Shown here in pieces: positions 33,377-38,522 of a stretch of 38,522 nt of DNA. The stretch is from Leptolyngbya sp. Lineage in GTDB: Bacteria; Cyanobacteriota; Cyanobacteriia; Phormidesmidales; Phormidesmidaceae. Position numbers and translations under genes: made by a program. Position 1 is the first letter of the stretch. Every line of letters begins with the position of its first letter. The stretch is from contig QBLT01000014.1 of NCBI GenBank assembly GCA_003249105.1, positions 1 to 38,522 of the forward strand, given 5' to 3'. The notes beneath the pieces are model-generated. The model was not told where the DNA came from. It saw only the letters and a list, made by a program, of their open reading frames with translations, and ran no database searches.

Positions 33377-33988
33377 ATGCAAGGCGCAATTGATTCTACC
33401 CCCGTGGTCACTGGCCACGAGGTGGCCGCCCACGAAGAGCACCAGGATTTGCGGGTGCTGGGTTTGATTACCTTTTTGGCCTCAGAATTTTTGATGTTTG
33501 CGGGCTTTTTTGCCGTATTTCTGGTGTTTCGCGGCAGCCACGTGCAGTGGCCCCCAGAAGAGACCGAGGTTGAGCTGCTGCTACCGGCGGTGAACACCCT
33601 GATTCTGGTATCGAGCAGCTGGGTGATCAACCTGGGCACCAAGGCAATTAAGAAGAACGACCTGGCGGGCATGCGCAAGTGGTTTGGCATTACTGCTGCC
33701 ATGGGCGCAATCTTTCTGGCTGGCCAGGTCTATGAGTATATGAACTTGGGCTATGGCCTCAAGACGAACCTGTTTAGCAACTGCTTTTACCTGACGACGG
33801 GCTTCCACGGAGCCCACGTGTTCATTGGGCTGGTGCTAATTTTGGGTGTGCTGTGGCGATCGCGCCGCGCCAACCACTACACCGACATCACCCACACTGG
33901 CCCTGAGATGGCCGAGATCTACTGGCACTTTGTAGACGTGGTGTGGATCGTGCTGTTTAGCCTGATCTATCTGCTGACGCTGATCTAG
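33377..33988 (+). CDS. ctaE: Cytochrome c oxidase subunit III
   Basis: Third core subunit of the oxidase, 203 residues with five membrane spans, the short bacterial form. Segments FLASEFLMFAGFFAVFLVFR, LILVSSSWVINLGTKAI, FYLTTGFHGAHVFIGLVLI and YWHFVDVVWIVLFSLIYLL are typical, including the conserved His/Glu of TGFHGAHV and EIYWHFVDVVW. ATG at 33377 is chosen (MQGAIDSTP); the frame is open to 33281 but that part is MITE sequence. It belongs with ctaC and ctaD on the same strand, followed by a strong bidirectional terminator. Confidence 0.95.
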   Translation: MQGAIDSTPVVTGHEVAAHEEHQDLRVLGLITFLASEFLMFAGFFAVFLVFRGSHVQWPPEETEVELLLPAVNTLILVSSSWVINLGTKAIKKNDLAGMRKWFGITAAMGAIFLAGQVYEYMNLGYGLKTNLFSNCFYLTTGFHGAHVFIGLVLILGVLWRSRRANHYTDITHTGPEMAEIYWHFVDVVWIVLFSLIYLLTLI

Positions 33989-34005
33989 GCCTATTGTCTC
34001 TAAAC

Positions 34006-34041
34006 AAAGAACCCCGGTTTCTTACGAAACCGGGGTTCTTT
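34006..34041. terminator. Bidirectional terminator between ctaE and the acetamidase gene
   Basis: Sixteen-base perfect arms (AAAGAACCCCGGTTTC and complement) with loop TTAC, A-run on the left, T-run on the right. It serves both convergent genes. Confidence 0.93.
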
Positions 34042-34081
34042 TTACGCTACAGCTCTACCGTTTGGGTTGCTTGAGCGATCG

Positions 34082-35236
34082 CTACTTCTCCAGTGCGGTG
34101 AAGCGGTCTTTAGGAATCACCCCGTGAATGCCCTTGACGATATCCACCACCTGAGACACCTCAAAGTCGATGTCGGCACTACCGTAAAGTAGCGCATCGG
34201 CTTTGGTCAGCCCGTACTTTTCCTCCATGATGCGCAGGTATTCGCGCACCGACTTCTTCATCGCTTCGTTTAGGTCGGTGTCGAGGCCAACGGCAATCCA
34301 GGCGTCGGCGGTTTCACCCATGGGGGCAGGCAACTCCATGTCTTTGTGGAGCACTAGCTCGAAGGTCGGCAAGAGAGAACACTCGATCGCCGTTAAGGCC
34401 ACTTCGCCATTGCCCTGGGCACAGTGGGGGTCGCCTGAGTAAAACAGCGCGCCGGGCACCTGCACCGGCAGGTAGAGGCTGCTGCCTCGACCCAGGTGCT
34501 TGATGTCTACGTTGCCGCCGTAGAGACCGGGCGGAACGGAGTTGGCTGCGTCTTCTACCGCCGCTGGAACCACACCCATCAGACCCATAAACGGTTTGAG
34601 GGGAATTTCGAGATCCGGTAGCCCGTTGGAGGGCTTGAAGATACCAATTTCTCGCTCAGCGTCGATGGGAATGATTTTGGTGTAGATCGGCGCATCGTTT
34701 TCGGGATATTCGCCGGGCAGAGAGCCTTTGCCGTGGCGGTTTGAGATCACGCCGTAGGGTGCCCGATACTCGATATCAACGGTTTTGATCTCTAACACAT
34801 CGCCGGGTTCTGCCCCTTCGACGTAGATCGGCCCGGTGATCACGTGGGGGCCTGGCCCAGACTTGGGCACGGTGCTCTTAATGGTGAGCTGATCGGGCAG
34901 AATGTCTTCTTCTTTGATGCCGCCGCCGGTGAGAAACTTAATGGTGTCACCCTGGTCGGGGACGATGCCCTCGTGGGAGACGGTTTCCATGCGGATGCGA
35001 TCGCCCGACTTGACCGTGAGAATCGGCTTGCTATCGGGTTTGAACAGCTCACCCCAGATCACATTGCCGGGAACCGATTTAACTTCATAGGTTTCGTACT
35101 GAGCGGCAGCGGGCGAGAACCACGACGACCAGACGGTCGCTACCAGCAGGCAAGCTCCAACTCCACTCACAACCTGCAATAGCCGTTTGGACGCCTTCAG
35201 GAGCGGCTGGCGCTTAATTCGCTTAAACAATTTCAT
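34082..35236 (-). CDS. Exported acetamidase/formamidase family protein
   Basis: FmdA/AmdA-type amidohydrolase fold, 384 residues, hydrolysing short-chain amides to ammonia and acid in characterised members. An N-terminal basic region and hydrophobic stretch end at SPAAA (about residue 45), a Sec-type signal, so the protein is probably periplasmic, whereas classical FmdA/AmdA are cytoplasmic. Core motifs include GNVIWG, HVITGPIYVEGAEPGDVLEI, PLKPFMGLMGVVPA, PPGLYGGNVDIKHLGRGSSLYLPV and GALFYSGDPHCAQGNGEV, with the metal-binding Asp/His residues present. Substrate is unknown. The terminator at 34006 ends it. The adjacent upstream gene on the same strand is 238 bp away. Confidence 0.9.
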   Translation of the reverse strand: MKLFKRIKRQPLLKASKRLLQVVSGVGACLLVATVWSSWFSPAAAQYETYEVKSVPGNVIWGELFKPDSKPILTVKSGDRIRMETVSHEGIVPDQGDTIKFLTGGGIKEEDILPDQLTIKSTVPKSGPGPHVITGPIYVEGAEPGDVLEIKTVDIEYRAPYGVISNRHGKGSLPGEYPENDAPIYTKIIPIDAEREIGIFKPSNGLPDLEIPLKPFMGLMGVVPAAVEDAANSVPPGLYGGNVDIKHLGRGSSLYLPVQVPGALFYSGDPHCAQGNGEVALTAIECSLLPTFELVLHKDMELPAPMGETADAWIAVGLDTDLNEAMKKSVREYLRIMEEKYGLTKADALLYGSADIDFEVSQVVDIVKGIHGVIPKDRFTALEK

Positions 35237-35474
35237 CGGCTTAACTGACCATAAACGCCTAATTGACCAAATCCAGTGAACAGGCTTCTAGGCACCGCCG
35301 TTGTAATGCTTATTACTTAAATTGTTTCAAAAAGCACTTTCGACCCCATCTTTGCGTTCAGCAGAGAGAGACTAGCCCTTTCTACTCGGCGTTGGCCTCT
35401 AGTCAGTCTTTAGCCTAGTGTGCTCTTTGGGACGCAAAGGAGCTAGCAACAGACTGAGGTCGCCTATGCGACAG

Positions 35475-37598
35475 CTAAATTCCCAAGCGGCCCTTCAGCA
35501 CCTCGTAGAGCACGCGGGAGAGTTCGCGGCGCTGGAGGTTTTGGCGATCGATGGGAGTGCGGCCAAAGGCCTTATCGTAGACCTCGGGCATGGCTCGCTT
35601 GACCAAAAACGAGAGCTGTTCGCGGGTGATTGGGGCATCGGGGGCGAAGCGATCTTTGCCGACTCCGGCGATTATGCCGTGGGCGTAGAGGGTTTCGATG
35701 GGCATATAGGCCCAGTGTTTACCGGGGAGCACATCCTTAAAGGTTGATCCAGTAGTGGATAGGTCAGGCAGCGTCGTAGGCAGCTTGAGCGCGTTGACTA
35801 GCGCCGTGGCCACCACCGCCCGATTCACCGGAGCATGGGGCCTAAAGCTGAGATGCTTTGGGTTTTCGCTGCGGACAACGCCCGCCGCCGCCAGCACCTG
35901 GATAGCCTCAAAATCGGCATCGTCGTGGCTGATGTCGTTGAACCAAAAGATTGGGATGCCGTTGCGGGCCATGAAGCCCTGAATCTTGCGAATGTGCTTT
36001 TCTTCGGTAGCCAACACCCTAGGATCCAATCCTGTCCACACGGCAAATACCGCTAGGAAGCCGCTGGCTTCGCCGATCGCCCATTCCATCGGGTGCATGC
36101 GGTAGGCGGCGTTGGTGATGTGGGTGGTGCCGAGGCTCTTGGCCGACAGCACCAGCCCGTCGGTGTCTCTGGGCACCAAGGAACCCAGGGGCAGGCTAAA
36201 GGGCAGGGCCACCACGTCTTTGCCCCTGGGGCTGACGTGGCCCTTGGCGTCGTTGCCGTGGAGATCCATGTAGTGGTATTGGCCGATACCCACCGAATCG
36301 TCGAAGCAGCGCGCCCGCGCCTGGTCGGGGAAAAAGGTTTCGGCCACATCTTCGTGGCGCACGGTGGTGAGGGCGATGCCGCGGCGGGCTTCGCGAATGT
36401 AGGGTTCGAGGGCAATGCCGTCGCTGGTCCAGGTGAGGTCGCCTCGGGGTTTGAGGTCGGCGGCTCCGTGGGTTTGCAGGTAGTGGACGTAGGCCCGCGC
36501 CCGCTGCCTGGCTCGCTGAATATGCAGCGATCGCTCTTGGCGGCTAACGCCCACCAATCGCCCCGGTCGGTAGTCGTTGCCGCAGCAAAAGGCGCGATCG
36601 GGCTCGTGGGAGGTGCCCCAGTTGAGCACAGCCACATCACCGGGGGCAACTTTTTTGTCGTGGGGGTGCGATCGGAGCAGCCTGCGATAGCGAAAAATAC
36701 CAAAATCGCTGAAGAAATCCCATTTCTGCCACTGGTCGGGCTTAGCCTTGGTCCAAAAGTTGCTGGTGAACTCTTTGAGGCCGATCCAGCCCTCGGTTTC
36801 AAATCCGTCGGGCTTGCCAATGGGCACCCCCTTGCCCCGCGCCGTGTGCTCGACCACCACGTCGAAGGTGATCGACTGCTGGCACTGGGGTCGGGCATCT
36901 TCGGGCAAAATCGCCTCGCCGGTTTCGTGGCGGGCCTCCTGGCCCACGCGGGAGGGAATGTTGCCGACTTCTAGCAAATCTCCCAGGTCGGTGGCCTCGA
37001 CGGTGACTTTGGCGCTGACGGTAAAGGTGTGGCCCGCCTGGGTGTCGCGGCAGACGACGCTCTGCACGCGCGATCGCCCGCTCACCGTCTGCATCACCAC
37101 CTGGGCCGGTTCCGCAAAGGGAATCAGGGTGAGGCGACCGTCGCGCAGGTAGGGCAGCAGCGCCTCATTCATGGCCGTCGCGGCTACTACTGGGGTGGTC
37201 GCCAGCGGACTCACCCAGCCGCCGCCGGGGTTGGCCACCTTTTTACCACCCACTGGCTGCAGCTCGCGCTGGCGATCGCGAAAGGCCCGCTGCGCCTTGG
37301 AAATCGCAAATTCTTCGCCATCGACGGTGTAGAGCGTCGCCTTGGCTTGGAGCAGGTCGCCGTCGTCGGAGGCGGGCAGCCCCTGGGCGGTAAACTGGCC
37401 CCCCACCACTTTGTGGGGCTGCACCAGGCACACGTCTAGATTGAGCCTTAAAGCGGTCAGTGCTGTAGTGTAGGCGGCAGTCGAACCACCGACCACGAGA
37501 ATCGAACAGGTCAGTGCTGCCCCACTGGCCGGACGGGTAAACGCCCCTTCCGAAAAAACGCCGTTTCGCTGGGTGATGAGGTTAGACGCGTTGGCCAT
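35475..37598 (-). CDS. FAD-dependent oxidoreductase with C-terminal SLH repeats
   Basis: A 707-residue fusion. Residues about 30-560 form a flavoprotein of the FAD-dependent oxidoreductase group: a dinucleotide-binding VVGGSTAAYTTAL with QPHKVVGGQF after the second strand, ATDLGDLLEVG and the late AYRMHPMEWAIGEASG segment. From about 584 there are S-layer-homology-like repeats: FRPHAPVNRAVVATALVNAL, FKDVLPGKHWAYMPIETLYAHGIIAG, and FAPDAPITREQLSFLVKRAM, then a third partial repeat. SLH repeats normally bind cell-wall polymer outside the membrane, yet no signal peptide is visible at this start. Substrate unknown. The nearest downstream gene on the strand is the exported acetamidase. The frame is intact. 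Confidence 0.88.
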   Translation of the reverse strand: MANASNLITQRNGVFSEGAFTRPASGAALTCSILVVGGSTAAYTTALTALRLNLDVCLVQPHKVVGGQFTAQGLPASDDGDLLQAKATLYTVDGEEFAISKAQRAFRDRQRELQPVGGKKVANPGGGWVSPLATTPVVAATAMNEALLPYLRDGRLTLIPFAEPAQVVMQTVSGRSRVQSVVCRDTQAGHTFTVSAKVTVEATDLGDLLEVGNIPSRVGQEARHETGEAILPEDARPQCQQSITFDVVVEHTARGKGVPIGKPDGFETEGWIGLKEFTSNFWTKAKPDQWQKWDFFSDFGIFRYRRLLRSHPHDKKVAPGDVAVLNWGTSHEPDRAFCCGNDYRPGRLVGVSRQERSLHIQRARQRARAYVHYLQTHGAADLKPRGDLTWTSDGIALEPYIREARRGIALTTVRHEDVAETFFPDQARARCFDDSVGIGQYHYMDLHGNDAKGHVSPRGKDVVALPFSLPLGSLVPRDTDGLVLSAKSLGTTHITNAAYRMHPMEWAIGEASGFLAVFAVWTGLDPRVLATEEKHIRKIQGFMARNGIPIFWFNDISHDDADFEAIQVLAAAGVVRSENPKHLSFRPHAPVNRAVVATALVNALKLPTTLPDLSTTGSTFKDVLPGKHWAYMPIETLYAHGIIAGVGKDRFAPDAPITREQLSFLVKRAMPEVYDKAFGRTPIDRQNLQRRELSRVLYEVLKGRLGI

Positions 37599-37671
37599 AG
37601 TGAGGGTAAGTCTTTAGATTGCAACGATTTTAGGCTAAGGCGGCCTGGGACGCTCTAGGGTTGCCCGACAG

Positions 37672-37693
37672 GCACCATGAAGTTTTATGGTGC
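37672..37693. promoter_or_regulatory. Hairpin/palindrome upstream of FAD-SLH gene
   Basis: GCACCAT and ATGGTGC flank eight bases in the divergent region, 74 bp from the FAD-SLH start. Possible operator. Confidence 0.35.
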
Positions 37694-37752
37694 GATTAAT
37701 TTTTTGGTCAGAGCGTTGTCCAAAGGTAAGAGGCGAGGGGACCTCGATCTGT

Positions 37753-37768
37753 ACCTAAATTGTTAGGT
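37753..37768. promoter_or_regulatory. 16-bp palindrome upstream of secreted LEA-like gene
   Basis: ACCTAA-ATTG-TTAGGT, 110 bp before the ATG of the secreted protein. Possible operator. Confidence 0.3.
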
Positions 37769-37878
37769 CAGCTCTACCCGCTGAGCGAGTTCGCCCTGTC
37801 CTTGCCGAGTTTATAACGAGGCATGACTGGCACTTCACTACTTACTGGTGGGTGCGACTTTTCTCAGGAGATTTTTTC

Positions 37879-38280
37879 ATGACTGTTAATGCGATCGCGT
37901 CAAAGCTTCAGCGCATTTTGTGCGTCGGCCTCGCTACTCTGGTAATTGGCTCTGGCCTGCTGTTTGGCTTTAGCACCCCCGCCACCGCTCTGGGTAACGA
38001 AGCCGGAGATATTGTTCAAGGACGGGCTGAACGGGAACTCGACCGCATTACCAAGGACGGCGACACCGTCAACCAGGTGAAGCTACGGATGCAAGAGGGC
38101 CTGGGTGGCGTGCCCGCCGATGTAGACAAGGGCACCGATCGCGGCCTCAGCGATCGCGAGATTGACCGGGCTAAGAAAGGTCTTGATCGCAGCCAGAACG
38201 CTGTTGAAGACGCTGGCAACGCTGCTAAAGACTCCGCTGAAGGCGTTGTAGATTCCGTCAAAGGCTTCTTCAACCGATAG
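37879..38280 (+). CDS. Small secreted LEA-like, low-complexity protein
   Basis: A 133-residue protein with a Sec signal peptide (ILCVGLATLVIGSGLLFGFS, cleavage after about TALG/ATA at residue 37). The mature part is hydrophilic and repetitive, rich in Asp, Lys, Arg, Gly and Ala, with units such as RELDRITKDG, DREIDRAKKGLDR and AGNAAKDSAEGVVDSVKGFF. This resembles the stress/LEA-like and low-temperature-induced secreted proteins of cyanobacteria, but I have no definite family. ATG at 37879 has AGGAG eight nt upstream, which decides against the in-frame upstream start at 37852. A terminator follows. Confidence 0.75.
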   Translation: MTVNAIASKLQRILCVGLATLVIGSGLLFGFSTPATALGNEAGDIVQGRAERELDRITKDGDTVNQVKLRMQEGLGGVPADVDKGTDRGLSDREIDRAKKGLDRSQNAVEDAGNAAKDSAEGVVDSVKGFFNR

Positions 38281-38335
38281 GGCAGTTGCCTCGGCAAGAC
38301 TGCTTCTAATTTTTCACGACCGCTGATTTGCTTGT

Positions 38336-38364
38336 AGCAGCTTCAACTTTGGAGCTGCTTTTTT
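38336..38364 (+). terminator. Rho-independent terminator of the secreted protein gene
   Basis: AGCAGCTTC pairs with GGAGCTGCT (one G-T pair) and is followed by TTTTTT, 56 bp after the stop codon. Confidence 0.85.
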
Positions 38365-38488
38365 GTCGTTCTTTAAAGGACTATCCTCAACGAGGAAGGG
38401 CTGCGTAGCCACTGCCGGTTTCTACAGGAGATGAAGTTTTAGATAGAGCGGCTCACAGTACCAGGATTCAAACCCATCGGGCATTTTC

Positions 38489-38509
38489 TCGTTTTTCGTT
38501 TTTCGTTTT
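38489..38509. repeat. Heptamer tandem repeat TCGTTTT x3
   Basis: Three exact copies of TCGTTTT, then a partial TCGC. The array may continue past the window edge. It is another short tandem heptamer repeat of the kind seen at the left edge. Confidence 0.7.
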
Positions 38510-38522
38510 TCGCTCTTCTCTC

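Noticed and set aside
38458..38480. tRNA-like T-arm sequence (GGATTCAAACCC)
   Set aside because: No pairing stem, no anticodon or acceptor arms on either strand.

Overview
The window is chromosomal DNA from a cyanobacterium, most likely a filamentous non-marine type of the Leptolyngbya/Nodosilinea/Phormidium kind. The reasons are the dense HIP1 octamers (GCGATCGC) throughout, the carotenoid genes cruF-cruG for myxoxanthophyll-type pigments, a HetZ-family protein, a group 2 sigma factor, solanesyl diphosphate synthase, several cyanobacteria-type hypothetical proteins, and heptamer tandem repeats at both edges. The genus is an inference. No phage, transposase, CRISPR array, tRNA or rRNA was found.

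Layout. 1-3259 (minus): a three-gene cassette with an Asp/Glu racemase, an orphan family-3 solute-binding protein and a dicarboxylate/amino-acid:cation symporter. 3559-5647 (minus): a histidine kinase with a degenerate ATPase half and its terminator, then a ComFB-like protein. 6090-8823 (plus): an alpha/beta-hydrolase-like protein and acetolactate synthase with a C-terminal zinc ribbon. 8998-11418 (plus): a single-span coiled-coil protein (FtsL-like) followed by the septal transpeptidase FtsI. 11430-14139: a metal ABC transporter, with the binding protein divergent from the ATPase-permease pair and a perfect 26-bp direct repeat between them. 14140-16386: a HetZ-family protein (minus) and an exopolysaccharide sugar transferase (plus) with a perfect CRP-type palindrome upstream. 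16398-21975 (minus): a housekeeping block of GNAT, RuvX, DUF3727, MltG, YqeG phosphatase and ProB. 22270-24507 (plus): cruF-cruG. 24504-27591 (mainly minus): CYTH phosphatase, Sds, a possible single-span miniprotein on plus, and MurI. 28466-29449 (plus): group 2 sigma factor behind an 870-bp leader. 29662-29937 (minus): small unknown protein. 30442-33988 (plus): ctaC-ctaD-ctaE cytochrome c oxidase, interrupted by a 90-bp MITE-like repeat. 34082-37598 (minus): an exported acetamidase/formamidase and an FAD oxidoreductase fused to S-layer-homology repeats. 37879-38280 (plus): a small secreted LEA-like protein.

How the genes work together. Most genes are core envelope, pigment, amino-acid and respiratory functions. 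MltG, FtsI and MurI serve peptidoglycan and division. Sds should supply the plastoquinone tail used upstream of the CtaCDE oxidase. ProB, IlvB and the racemase cassette handle amino acids. Packing is tight: five tail-to-tail gene pairs lie between a 4-bp overlap and 11 bp apart.

No clearly new multi-gene system stands out. The best leads are the racemase/binding-protein/symporter cassette, the FtsL-like gene next to ftsI, the metal transporter with a His-His-His-Asp site and repeated operator, the FAD-SLH fusion, the CRP site before the sugar transferase, and the hairpin inside cruF-cruG.
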